Source of the DNA: DATCZB01 sp035513215
GTDB taxonomy: Bacteria; Pseudomonadota; Gammaproteobacteria; Steroidobacterales; Rariloculaceae
Assembly: GCA_035513215.1 (NCBI GenBank)
Contig: DATKCK010000073.1
Location: 1-41,433 of the forward strand
Reading direction: 5' to 3'
Length of the DNA: 41,433 nt
Shown: positions 32,026-40,682 of the stretch, one piece after another
Numbering within the stretch: the first letter of the stretch is position 1
How the letters are laid out: each line of letters starts with the position of its first letter
The notes under the pieces: generated by a model
Seen by the model: the letters and a program-made list of their open reading frames with translations, nothing else
Databases searched by the model: none
What the model was told of the DNA's origin: nothing
Made by a program: the position numbers and the translations under genes

Positions 32026-32526
32026 CTATCTGATCGATGAATAACGAATCGACACGATGCGCAGCGTCGAAGCCGCCTGCTCGGTCGTGACCTCGACCAC
32101 ATCGTCCACGCGCTTCCCGAGCAGCGCCCTCGCGACAGGCGAATCGATGCTGATTGCACCGGTTTTCGCATCGGTCTCGTCCGGCCCGACGATCCGATAC
32201 TCGCGCGTCTCGCCCGTGTCGTCGCGCACTTCGACGATCGCGCCGAAATAGACGGCATCGCCGCTGGGCCGTTCCCGCACGACCTTGAGCGCGGGCAGGC
32301 GCTTTTGCAGATAGCGGATCCGCCGATCGAGCCCTCGCAGCTCCTTCTTGCGGTAGATGTACTCGGCATTCTCCGAGCGGTCGCCTTCGGCGGCGGCTTC
32401 GGCGAGCGCTTTGACGACATCGCGTCGGCGCAGCCAGATCGCTTCGAGCTCCTGCTGCAGGGCATGGTATCCCTCGGGCGTGATGTAGGGCGACGCGCTC
32501 GGGGCGGGTGGACGCCAGCGTCCCAT
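32026..32526 (-). CDS. greB: Transcription elongation factor GreB
   Basis: A 166-residue Gre factor. The N-terminal coiled coil contains GDRSENAEYIYRKKELRGLDRRIRYLQKRL, with the acidic D/E residues at the tip that enter the polymerase secondary channel and stimulate RNA cleavage. The C-terminal FKBP-like domain has YRIVGPDETDAKTGAISIDSPVARALLGK, typical of GreB. It rescues backtracked RNA polymerase. The extra N-terminal RWRPPAPSAS is unconserved. It starts at ATG 32526 and stands alone. Confidence 0.95.
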   Translation of the reverse strand: MGRWRPPAPSASPYITPEGYHALQQELEAIWLRRRDVVKALAEAAAEGDRSENAEYIYRKKELRGLDRRIRYLQKRLPALKVVRERPSGDAVYFGAIVEVRDDTGETREYRIVGPDETDAKTGAISIDSPVARALLGKRVDDVVEVTTEQAASTLRIVSIRYSSIR

Positions 32527-32575
32527 CGTCAGTGTGGGCTACAGCGCGTGACCTGCTAAGGCAGGGTCAGGCTGA

Positions 32576-33148
32576 CTACCGCCCGTTGTCGGAAGTCGCG
32601 GCCGGCGGCTCGGGCTCTTCCGCGGGTCGGCCGCCGACGAGCAGCGCGTGGTGCGTGCGCTGCTCGAAGCGCCAACCCTGCTCGGTCTTCACGTAGATAT
32701 CCTCGTAGTAGCCGTCGTACGCGATCTTGTTCGGATCGCCGTCGAGGCCGATCATCATCATGTCCACGGTACCGGCCGCGCCTTCGGACGTCGGGGTAAT
32801 GATGTGGTTCGAGTAGATGTGGCGAACGCCCTGCTCGATCCAGCCGACGTCCCTGCACTCGTTCGAGCCGCCACCGGAAACCTCCGCGAGCCGCTCGCGG
32901 CCCTGGATGCCGGGAATCGGACGGCCGTTCACGACGGGCAGGAAAATGCCGTCCGGCGTGAAGAGATCGGCATAATCGTAGCCGTTGTTCGAGCAGGTAT
33001 CGATCGCGCGCGCGTACTTCGCGACGAGCTGCTCGATCTCGATGTAGTCGAGCGCCGTGAGCTCGATGGGCTCCTGGGCCGGGCTCGACAGCGGCAGTAT
33101 CCAGAGTGTTACGGCGGCGAGGGCGCAGGCATTGGTTCGCACGTGCAT
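32576..33148 (-). CDS. Secreted SnoaL-like (NTF2 fold) protein
   Basis: A 190-residue protein with a signal peptide (NACALAAVTLWILPLSSPAQ, cleavage about residue 25). The mature domain is SnoaL-like: ALDYIEIEQLVAKYARAIDT, GYDYADLFTPDGIFLP, then GIQGRERLAEVSGG, RHIYSNHIITPTSEG and WRFEQRTHHALLV. Such domains act as dehydratases, hydroxylases or isomerases without cofactors. The C-terminal tail is proline/glutamate-rich. The start is ATG 33148, eight bases after GGGGAG; a TTG one codon earlier is less likely. The 156 bases upstream to the next gene hold its promoter; nothing else was seen there. Confidence 0.82.
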   Translation of the reverse strand: MHVRTNACALAAVTLWILPLSSPAQEPIELTALDYIEIEQLVAKYARAIDTCSNNGYDYADLFTPDGIFLPVVNGRPIPGIQGRERLAEVSGGGSNECRDVGWIEQGVRHIYSNHIITPTSEGAAGTVDMMMIGLDGDPNKIAYDGYYEDIYVKTEQGWRFEQRTHHALLVGGRPAEEPEPPAATSDNGR

Positions 33149-33304
33149 CAACTCATCTCCCCGGAATAGGATTTCGGCACGGAATGCTCAGACCAATAGT
33201 AAGTCAGAACGACCACGCTGAGATCAGCTATGGGTGAACGATAACCGCGGCATCTGGTGTGCCAGAGGGGGATCGCCATGCGCCACCTTCGGCGATTCGC
33301 TTGG

Positions 33305-33946
33305 CTACCCGGCTTCGATGTGCCCGATCTTCTGCGCCCGCGGCAGCCGATAGAAACGCCTGAGCTCGCGTCTGAGCTCGTCTCCCGACGCGTCGGCGCA
33401 AAGGCTCGGCCAGAGACGCCGACAGTAGCGCGCGGCATAGCGGTTCGCCCGGTCGTAGCGTTCGACTTCCTCGTCGTTCAGATCCGCATGCAGGCGCGGC
33501 ACGGCAAAGAGCCAGTCGTGGAGTCGCGCCGGCAGGCGGTCGTATTGCCGCGCGAGCAGCAGAGCGGCCGCAACGAACTTGTCGACCTCGGCCTGCAGCT
33601 CGAGCTCGATCAGCGATACGCACTCGTTCCGGCTCGCCTTGAACGCGAAGTAGGTAAAGTGACTGACGCCCTCGAACGCGACGAGGAAGTCCGCGAGATT
33701 GGTGTGGCTCAGCGCCGCGACCGGATCGTCGCGCTCGAGCCTATCGACGAGCGCCTGCTCGAGAAACAGCGACACCTCGGCGCCATCGCTGCTCTCGACG
33801 ACGAGCAATTCCTCGTCGCGCTCGCGGCGCGCGCCACCGAGACAGTGTGCTAGCCAACGGTCCGTGATCAGAAAATCGTCGACGCAGTAGTCCAGGTCGA
33901 GCCCGTAGAGCTCGGTCAAGCAGGACTGCATCGCGGCAAGCGTCAT
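33305..33946 (-). CDS. Conserved hypothetical cytoplasmic protein
   Basis: A 213-residue soluble protein with no signal, TM helix or known catalytic motif. It is mainly helical with acidic and aromatic residues: the first 35 residues include LTELYGLDLDYCVDDFLITDRWLA, the middle ELLVVESSDGAEVSLFLEQAL and NLADFLVAFEGVSHFTYFAFKA, and the end YAARYCRRLWPSLCADASGDEL. The hydrophobic-acidic pattern suggests a small regulatory or binding protein. GGGAGG lies three bases before ATG 33946. A TATACT -10-like box occurs about 75 bases upstream (34024-34019, minus strand) without a clear -35. I do not recognise the family. Confidence 0.7.
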   Translation of the reverse strand: MTLAAMQSCLTELYGLDLDYCVDDFLITDRWLAHCLGGARRERDEELLVVESSDGAEVSLFLEQALVDRLERDDPVAALSHTNLADFLVAFEGVSHFTYFAFKASRNECVSLIELELQAEVDKFVAAALLLARQYDRLPARLHDWLFAVPRLHADLNDEEVERYDRANRYAARYCRRLWPSLCADASGDELRRELRRFYRLPRAQKIGHIEAG

Positions 33947-34147
33947 CGGCCCGGCCTCCCTGGGCGCTTGCGTGCACCGACATACCGATCTGGCAGTGCA
34001 CGGAGCGACGATGATCCGAGTATAGACAGGGTGGTTTCGATCGGCGGAGGCTCGACGTCACATTTCGCGTTTTACGCCGCCCGCGCCGTTGTCGAGGCGG
34101 TTGCCGCGCTCTGAGGCGCCAGCCGTGGCCGGAACGGCTTCGCTCGT

Positions 34148-36775
34148 TCAGTTGCAGCCGGAGGCGAGCGCCTCGCGCTGGTCGACGATCACGCGCTCGT
34201 CGCTTGCATCCGTGACGCGCAGAAACAGAACGTCATCGGCGACACCGGCCAGAATTCGGTAGTAACGGCCCGCGTACGCGGGGATTCTCACCAGTGAGGC
34301 CAGCGTGTCGCCTCCGGCCGGCCGGATGACGTACGCAGGCTCTGCCGCGATCGTCGCGTCGCCATCTATTCCGACGATACAGCCGTAGTCGAGATCTGTC
34401 CCTCGCACGCCGACGATGCGGTAACCCGGCCGTCCAAGGATGACCGGCACGCCTGACCGCGAATCGACGGCTACGCCATCGAGCGACACAATCGCGACGC
34501 CGGTTTGCTGCGAGGGCTCGACGAAGACGGTCGTTCGCTCCTCGGCCGGCAGATTGGCTGCCTGGTTGGGCGCAATCGCGTCCCGGAGCACGATCTCTCC
34601 ACTGAGGAACTGCCGCCGGCAATCGGTAGCGTCGTCGAGAATGCCGCGCACCCGGGCCGTCCTGTCTCTAAGCACACGGCCGTTTGTGGACGAAAAGCGT
34701 GCGTCGTTGCAGATTCCGTTCGGCTGCGAGGCATCGGAGCCGAAATCGATGATTTCGATCATGCCCGGAGTCGACGGTGCTTGCGAATAGAAATTCGGCA
34801 GGGCCTTAGCGAGGTGAGTCTCGAGGAAGGCGCCGAGACGCGCAAGCATGTCGATGCGGTATCGCGGCGGCCTGATGCTGTGCTCGGCATGCTCGTACTC
34901 GATGAGCTCGACGTTCGCACGCTCATCCAGCAGAGCGTCGCGCAGCTCCAGGGACTGCTCGAATGGGACGTTGATGTCATCGTGCGGATGAAACAGCAGC
35001 GTCGGCAACACGATCTCGTCGGCGCGACGAAGCGGCGAGCCCTGATTGCGCACCTCGTCTCCGGATCCCAGGAACGTCTGACTGCGCCGCCCACCTACGA
35101 AGTAGGCCGCGTTCTGTCCTAGCAAAGCCGGGTCGGTCACGCCGGCGATACTGACTGCGCACTGATAAACCCGTTCGTACTCGATCGCGCTGAGCAGCGC
35201 GGCGTAGCCGCCGTAGCTCCAGCCGACGATGCAGATGCGCCCCGGTTCCGCGATGCCCGCGTCGACAAGATAACGCGCCCCGTCGGCGATGTCGTCGACG
35301 GCCTGTCTCCAGTCCTGAAAGCCGCCGCTGCCTTCCCATTCTTGGCCGTAGCCGTCTGAGCCGCGGTAGTTGCTCTGGAGGACGGCGTAACCCCGAGTCG
35401 CAAGAAACTGCGAGAGGAAATCAAACTGCCAGTAGTCGCGCGAGGAAGGACCGCCGTGCGGCAGCACGACGCCGGCGCCGGACGGGCCCTCGGGCGGCAG
35501 CGTCAGATAAGCCGGTATTTGGGTGCCGTCCGCGGCCGGGTAACTGATCGGCTGCATGACCGCCAGCTCGTGTTCGCCGAGTGCCGGAAACGCGCGAGCG
35601 AAGCGAGTCAGCTCGGGCGCCTCGGTGTCGAAGGCATAGTATGTCCCGGCGTCCCGGTCACTGTTGACGAACACGAGATAGCGGCGTTCCGCCCAGTCCT
35701 CGTCGATGACATTGATCGACATGCCGGGAAACTCGGCCTTGAGCATATCGTGCACGCGCTCGATATCCGGCTCAAAGAAATGCAGCGTCGGGCTATCCTC
35801 GATGGTCACAGCGCCAACAATCCGGTTGTAGCGCCCGATGCGGAAGACGCCCGCCACATCCATGCTCGGGTGCGAATAGAGGACCCGGCGGGCCCGGTCG
35901 CCATCGATGCCCATGGCAAACAGCGCCGTGCGTCCTTCGCGGCGGTCGTAGAAGATCACCTCCTTCGCATCGCGGAGGAATGCGATCGGGCTGAACGCGT
36001 CGTCCAGATCGTCCAAAGCCGTCTGGTGCAATTTCGACCAGCTACCGCCCTCATCGCGCACGAACCACGTGCGATTCGCCGACGAAACAGTGACGCGCAG
36101 ACGCACCGTGCCGTGACCGTCGGTGATCCAGTCAAAAGTGTCCTGCTCGGAATCGGCGGCCGCAACTTCGCTCGTATAGATGTTGAGCCGCAGCACACGT
36201 GAGCCGGCGAGCTCGGCAGACCGGCTCGTGCCGATACTCGTTTCGTTCACCCGCGCATTGGGATTGATCCGCAGCCCGAGCAGCACGTGCTCGGGATCAT
36301 CGGGCAACCAGTCGACGATGTTGTCCTGGAATTGCGCCGCCCTGAGCACGCGGTCGTCCTGAAGCATCAGAACCGGCTCGGAACCGTCCGCGTTGACGGC
36401 GGCGAGCCGCGTCTGCGCGTACTTGATGGCCCGGAACGACTCGATGAAGCGCAGGCTGCAGAGCAGCCTTTCTTCGTTGGCCCAGCTGCACCAGCTGACA
36501 TCGTAGCCGTCGCGCTCGCCCGCCAGGGCCGTTGTGACACGGCCGGAGGTGATGTCGTAGACATTGACGAGCGGGTAACCGTCCGAGTGCATCTGCATGA
36601 ACGATATGCGGTTGCCGTCGGGTGACAGACGCAGACCGCGCACCAGAGGCGCCGAGCCGAAAGCCTCGGCGAGCGGCGTGCTCAGCAATTCCTCAGGTTC
36701 CTGCCCCCGGGCTGCTGCCGCAACCAGCAGGCAGGCCAGCGCCCATCCGACTAATCGAAAACCGTCCCACGGCAT
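34148..36775 (-). CDS. Secreted S9 prolyl oligopeptidase-like peptidase with extra C-terminal region
   Basis: An 875-residue exported serine peptidase. The signal peptide (LVGWALACLLVAAAARGQ) ends near residue 24; a beta-propeller follows to about 400. The alpha/beta-hydrolase domain follows with VVLPHGGPSSRDY (oxyanion region), GWSYGGY (nucleophile Ser520), HPHDDINVP (Asp600) and EHAEHSI (His632). After the usual end near 660 come about 200 further residues. The first part, FGSDASQPNGICNDARF with DATDCRRQFLSGEI, resembles a small motif found in other secreted bacterial hydrolases; the rest is a beta-rich region. GAGGAGAG lies about 6 bases before ATG 36775. It probably cleaves oligopeptides in the periplasm or outside the cell. 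Confidence 0.9.
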   Translation of the reverse strand: MPWDGFRLVGWALACLLVAAAARGQEPEELLSTPLAEAFGSAPLVRGLRLSPDGNRISFMQMHSDGYPLVNVYDITSGRVTTALAGERDGYDVSWCSWANEERLLCSLRFIESFRAIKYAQTRLAAVNADGSEPVLMLQDDRVLRAAQFQDNIVDWLPDDPEHVLLGLRINPNARVNETSIGTSRSAELAGSRVLRLNIYTSEVAAADSEQDTFDWITDGHGTVRLRVTVSSANRTWFVRDEGGSWSKLHQTALDDLDDAFSPIAFLRDAKEVIFYDRREGRTALFAMGIDGDRARRVLYSHPSMDVAGVFRIGRYNRIVGAVTIEDSPTLHFFEPDIERVHDMLKAEFPGMSINVIDEDWAERRYLVFVNSDRDAGTYYAFDTEAPELTRFARAFPALGEHELAVMQPISYPAADGTQIPAYLTLPPEGPSGAGVVLPHGGPSSRDYWQFDFLSQFLATRGYAVLQSNYRGSDGYGQEWEGSGGFQDWRQAVDDIADGARYLVDAGIAEPGRICIVGWSYGGYAALLSAIEYERVYQCAVSIAGVTDPALLGQNAAYFVGGRRSQTFLGSGDEVRNQGSPLRRADEIVLPTLLFHPHDDINVPFEQSLELRDALLDERANVELIEYEHAEHSIRPPRYRIDMLARLGAFLETHLAKALPNFYSQAPSTPGMIEIIDFGSDASQPNGICNDARFSSTNGRVLRDRTARVRGILDDATDCRRQFLSGEIVLRDAIAPNQAANLPAEERTTVFVEPSQQTGVAIVSLDGVAVDSRSGVPVILGRPGYRIVGVRGTDLDYGCIVGIDGDATIAAEPAYVIRPAGGDTLASLVRIPAYAGRYYRILAGVADDVLFLRVTDASDERVIVDQREALASGCN

Positions 36776-36900
36776 GGCCGACTCTCCTCTTTGGAGCTGA
36801 TCGGGATTGTAGAGCAGCATGCCGTCAGTTCGTTAGCTCAACTATAACGGGCCCGTCGGAAGCCGGCCGCAGCCGTCTCAATTCGCCATAATTCCGCGCT

Positions 36901-36967
36901 GCGCGATCGCCGGCGTCCCGCCCCCGGATTCACGCGCGCCAGAGCGGCCGACGCCGGGATATCGCGC
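36901..36967. repeat. Imperfect inverted repeat downstream of the PBP operon
   Basis: GCGCGATCGCCGGCGTC (36901-36917) and GACGCCGGGATATCGCGC (36950-36967) are near reverse complements (eight paired bases GCCGGCGTC/GACGCCGG plus outer pairing) around a 32-base centre. It lies 32 bases past the pbp stop codon (minus strand) and upstream of the S9 peptidase. It may be a terminator, though T-runs are absent. The rest of the gap 36776-36998 shows nothing else. Confidence 0.35.
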
Positions 36968-36998
36968 GGATTCTCAAGCACGTCGGTTTCTGTTTTGT

Positions 36999-39900
36999 TT
37001 ACCGCAGAGGGCGCTCGTTGGCTTGATGATAACTGATCATGATTGGTTCGTTCTCCCGACGCCAAAGTACCGGATCCGTCGGAATCGTCTCGGCGTCTTG
37101 GAGGAGCGGCGTCAAAGCCGGTGCCAGGTGGCGTAGAATCTGCGCGGGCAGCGCACTCGTGAACGCGAAGTCGTCTGATTCAGGTCCCTCGACATAAGCA
37201 GTGACGACCCCGAAGTAGTTCTCGACAAAGAACAGTAAGGTGGCCGTGCGATTGCGAGCGTGTTGCGCTCGCCGTCCGGTGCCTGCGGCCTCGAAACGAT
37301 TATCACCGGTGCCTGTCTTGCCTCCAATGAACATCGGAGTCCCGTCAGCCGCCTCAAATACGTTACGAAGGCGTCGCCCGGTGCCATTCTGGATCACCTC
37401 GGCCAATGCAGATCGAGCGATTTCAGCGATGTCCTTCGACAGCACTTGGGCATCGTTTGGCGGAACGCGTCGCACGTGCGTCTCAAATGGCGTACCCTCT
37501 GCAAACCGCAGTTCCTCGATAGTCATCAACGGTCGGCGCAGCCCGTCATTGACAAGGATGCCGACGAGCTCCGCCAGCGCCTGGGGGCTGTCGCCGGAAC
37601 TACCGATCGCGGTTGCATAGGACGGCACAAGAGACGAGAACGGGTAACCGAGACGCTGCCAGTCCTTGTGGATTGCTGCAAACGCGTCCATCTCCAGGAT
37701 GATACGAATTCGCTGATCCTGTCGCTGCGTACGCGTCGTGCGGAACAGCCACCGGTACGCCTCTTGGCGCGCATCGACACCTTTCAGGAGAGTGGTCGTC
37801 AGCGATGCTTCAGGATTCGCCGCAATATGCTGCACGACCCACAGCTCCAACGGATGAATGCCGGTAAGGTAGCCAAGGTCCGCAAGGTGCATCTCCGCTG
37901 GGCTCGACTCACGATAGATCTGCTCCAGCTTCGTCAGATCCAGTTGCTCTTCAGTCAGCCGTCCGGCGAGAAACGTCGAGAGCTCGTCGATCGTTGCGGC
38001 CGGTAGCACGAACCGATAGACACGCCCCAGCCGGATCGCTGATTGCGCGCGCTTCTCCAACATCAGGTCGATGCTCTCCATCGGCGACCGACCGACGTGC
38101 TTCTGGTAGAAGCGCCTCATAAAGACCTGGCCTTCATCATCGGCGAAGCGCACTAGGTATTGGCTGCGCAGCGGGTGGTTTCGCTCGTCCAGCACGGCGG
38201 CGGACGGAAGGCGAGCGATGTGATAGTGGACGACATCACGCATGAGGCGGATGAAGACCAGATTTACAGAATCTACGAACGCTTCCTCGACTGTCAACCG
38301 GCTGCTATCGAACCGATGGTCGAAGTTTGAGAAGGCATGTAGCCCGCCGCCGGTGAAGAAGCGTTCCGCGGGACTGGCCGAGTAGCTTCGCTTCATCGCG
38401 GCTGTCAATACCGCTTGGAGGGAAGTCTCGGAATCGTGTGCGAGCAATCCGTTGACCCATTCAGTCAACGGATCATCGTGCCGACTGAGATACGCGGTCC
38501 TGGCTTCGCTCGTCGTATGCGCCAGCCCAGCGTACAGTTGTTCGACGGCCTCAAGGTAACTCACGAGAGTTCTCAACTTCGCTGTCGAGCCAAGCTCCAG
38601 TCTTGTGTTTCGATTGGCATCGCGAGGTCCGTCGAAACTATCCGTCTGCACGCGTACGAGGTTGCCGTCCGGCGTCGATTCGCCGAGCAGAAATGAAAAG
38701 ATCATCGGAACGGAGTCTTGCACGGGAAGAAGGCCCTCCCAGGCAAGACTGGCGTTCGCCCGATAGGTTGCGTCCGCGAGATCGCGAAGCTCGTTCGTGA
38801 CGAGATCCTGAATCGTCTGGAGGATTGACGTCATCGCCGTGAGATCGAATCGGTCGAGTTCGTAGAGGCTCCGAACGCCGAGCAGGTTCAGGAGATCGGT
38901 GCGGATGGCACTTGCCGCCTTGTGCGTGATGAAAGAGTGCGGCTCCGCGAGATGTACGCTGCGATGGAGGTTTGTATGAGCGGTCAACGACGCGCTCATC
39001 AACGGTTCCGAGATGACTTCCTCAGATGCAAGCAGCCGCAAGTAGGAGTCCGACAGCCGACTCAGACTCGTGTTGCCTTCCTCTTGGCCGAGATAGAACG
39101 TCGGCCGGCGGCTGGCGAGAAGCAAGCTCAGCGCGGCACGATACACTCGGGCCGCTGCGGCCAATTGTGCCGTGTCGATCGGCTCCCATAACAACGAGAG
39201 CTCGTCCTCATTGATCCCATACCACAGAGCGAGGCCATCGAGCAGACCGTGGATCTCGCCGTGGCCAGGAATGGCGCCCAGCGGCACTCCGTTGACGTAA
39301 TCGACTGCGATCTGCTCACGCGCCTGAAGCGTGTCGCGCCCGCCCCGATACGTTCTGACGGATGCGGACATCATTTGACGGAGCTTTTCTGTCGGAGTAG
39401 CCGTAACCCCATTGGGGGAGTGCCGAAACTTCTCTATCTGTGTCGCGAGCGTGCTCCCGCCAGGAACGTCGTTGTCTGAGCCAAAGGATCGCAGCCCAGC
39501 CTGGACCACGGCCAAGCCCAACCTGTCCCATTCGATCGCCGGATTCGCAAAGGGATGATTCGTCTGCAGCAGCTCACGGTTCTCGACGTAGAGCAAGGAC
39601 CGAATCAACAGCGGCGGCACGGTATCGAGCGTGGGGAAGATGCGCGCCGGGTACCTTTCGGAATGGAGGACGTCTCCGTCCCCACTCCGAATCCGAAGTC
39701 CGGCTTGTGGTTTCTCGTCATAGATCGGAAAGACGCCGAGATCTAGGGCCTCTCCGAAACGTGGAGAGGTTCGTGCCTGGGCGGTGATCCGGAAGCCACG
39801 TTCGTCCAGGCGCGAGAGGACCGAGGGAAGCTCAGAATAGCCGAGGCGACGATCATAGGGCCCCGGTTCCGCGAAGCGCAGCGACGGATTGGCGCCCTCC

Positions 39901-40121
39901 TCCATCCAATACTCGATTTCGGACGCATAGCGCGAAAGAAACATAGATTGAAGCTGTCCGGTCGCAAGCTCACGTGCCAGAAGCCCCAACACGATGCCCG
40001 TTGCCAGGCTAGCCCAAAGTATCCGCCGCACGGCCCTCCTGTGAAGGAACCGTATGAGACATCGCGCGGAAGAAACGTAGATGTCGGACTTAGCGTGCAC
40101 GGCGTCGGCGTTGCATGGCAT
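36999..40121 (-). CDS. Bifunctional class A penicillin-binding protein with large insertion
   Basis: A 1040-residue membrane-anchored peptidoglycan synthase. A TM helix (34-50) is followed by a GT51 glycosyltransferase domain: LLYVENRELL with catalytic Glu180, DVPGGSTLATQIEKF (219-232) and QIAVDYVNGVPLG. The transpeptidase motifs are Ser512-Thr-Ala-Lys515, SVN at 618-620 and KTGT at 935. The SxN-to-KTG interval is about 315 residues; in E. coli PBP1b it is roughly 125, so about 190 extra residues are inserted (about 640-860). The start may be ATG 40121 (overlapping the DUF2062 gene by 32 bases) or GTG 40100. It would polymerise and cross-link murein. Base composition is lower in GC than upstream genes. 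Confidence 0.88.
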   Translation of the reverse strand: MPCNADAVHAKSDIYVSSARCLIRFLHRRAVRRILWASLATGIVLGLLARELATGQLQSMFLSRYASEIEYWMEEGANPSLRFAEPGPYDRRLGYSELPSVLSRLDERGFRITAQARTSPRFGEALDLGVFPIYDEKPQAGLRIRSGDGDVLHSERYPARIFPTLDTVPPLLIRSLLYVENRELLQTNHPFANPAIEWDRLGLAVVQAGLRSFGSDNDVPGGSTLATQIEKFRHSPNGVTATPTEKLRQMMSASVRTYRGGRDTLQAREQIAVDYVNGVPLGAIPGHGEIHGLLDGLALWYGINEDELSLLWEPIDTAQLAAAARVYRAALSLLLASRRPTFYLGQEEGNTSLSRLSDSYLRLLASEEVISEPLMSASLTAHTNLHRSVHLAEPHSFITHKAASAIRTDLLNLLGVRSLYELDRFDLTAMTSILQTIQDLVTNELRDLADATYRANASLAWEGLLPVQDSVPMIFSFLLGESTPDGNLVRVQTDSFDGPRDANRNTRLELGSTAKLRTLVSYLEAVEQLYAGLAHTTSEARTAYLSRHDDPLTEWVNGLLAHDSETSLQAVLTAAMKRSYSASPAERFFTGGGLHAFSNFDHRFDSSRLTVEEAFVDSVNLVFIRLMRDVVHYHIARLPSAAVLDERNHPLRSQYLVRFADDEGQVFMRRFYQKHVGRSPMESIDLMLEKRAQSAIRLGRVYRFVLPAATIDELSTFLAGRLTEEQLDLTKLEQIYRESSPAEMHLADLGYLTGIHPLELWVVQHIAANPEASLTTTLLKGVDARQEAYRWLFRTTRTQRQDQRIRIILEMDAFAAIHKDWQRLGYPFSSLVPSYATAIGSSGDSPQALAELVGILVNDGLRRPLMTIEELRFAEGTPFETHVRRVPPNDAQVLSKDIAEIARSALAEVIQNGTGRRLRNVFEAADGTPMFIGGKTGTGDNRFEAAGTGRRAQHARNRTATLLFFVENYFGVVTAYVEGPESDDFAFTSALPAQILRHLAPALTPLLQDAETIPTDPVLWRRENEPIMISYHQANERPLR

Positions 40122-40647
40122 CGCTTACGCTCCAGGTCACCTGTACGGCCGTATACCCCAGCGCGGCCGCCAGGAAAGCGAGCAGCATGAGTCCAATGAG
40201 AAACGGGAGAGCGATCCTTGATGCCCAATCCAGCAGCACGGTCGGCCAAAGAGATATCTCGAATAGCTGCTCCGTCGCTGCCTCGGAAGCCGCGATGTCG
40301 CTGGCGAGCTCAGCGTCTGGCTGGCTCGCCAACAGACGCCCGATCCGGTAAGCATAGAGATAGACGAAAGGCAACGTAATCGGATTCATTGCCAGCGTGC
40401 TCAAGGCAGCGGCGGGCAGGTTCGCCCGGAGGGCGATCGCGGAAGGTATGGCGAAGACGATCTGCGCCACGGGAGTCAGGACACCACAAAACAGCCCAAC
40501 GGCAACGCCCCGCGAGACGGTCTTCCTATCGAAGGACCACCACACACGGTTTCCGCGTCGGTGCACGCGTCTCAGGAAACGAAACCGCAGCAGCCTCAGG
40601 TGCGCGTGCAACGAACAGGTGATCGTGTGCATCGCAAGTCGGTCCAT
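40090..40647 (-). CDS. DUF2062 family membrane protein
   Basis: A 185-residue DUF2062 protein. The N-terminal region is basic (LRLLRFRFLRRVHRRGNRVWW), then come TM helices with VSRGVAVGLFCGVLTPVAQIVFAIPSA, the family signature (conserved GxxxGxxP), AALSTLAMNPITLPFVYLYAYRIG, and a final hydrophobic pair (LLDWASRIALPFLIGLMLLAFLAAALGY). The family is of unknown function; genes for it are found next to murein synthesis genes. The C-terminus is poly-arginine. ATG 40647 has GGAG nine bases upstream. It overlaps the PBP start and follows the LysR gene by 35 bases, forming one operon. Confidence 0.9.
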   Translation of the reverse strand: MDRLAMHTITCSLHAHLRLLRFRFLRRVHRRGNRVWWSFDRKTVSRGVAVGLFCGVLTPVAQIVFAIPSAIALRANLPAAALSTLAMNPITLPFVYLYAYRIGRLLASQPDAELASDIAASEAATEQLFEISLWPTVLLDWASRIALPFLIGLMLLAFLAAALGYTAVQVTWSVSDAMQRRRRAR

Positions 40648-40682
40648 GACACAAACTCCGCGAGTCTCACGTACCGCCGTCT

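Noticed and set aside
36838..37065. Minus-strand frame with a plausible-looking DVLENPRDIPASAALARVN stretch downstream of the PBP
   Set aside because: No start site, no family, overlaps the PBP end and an inverted repeat; kept as non-coding.
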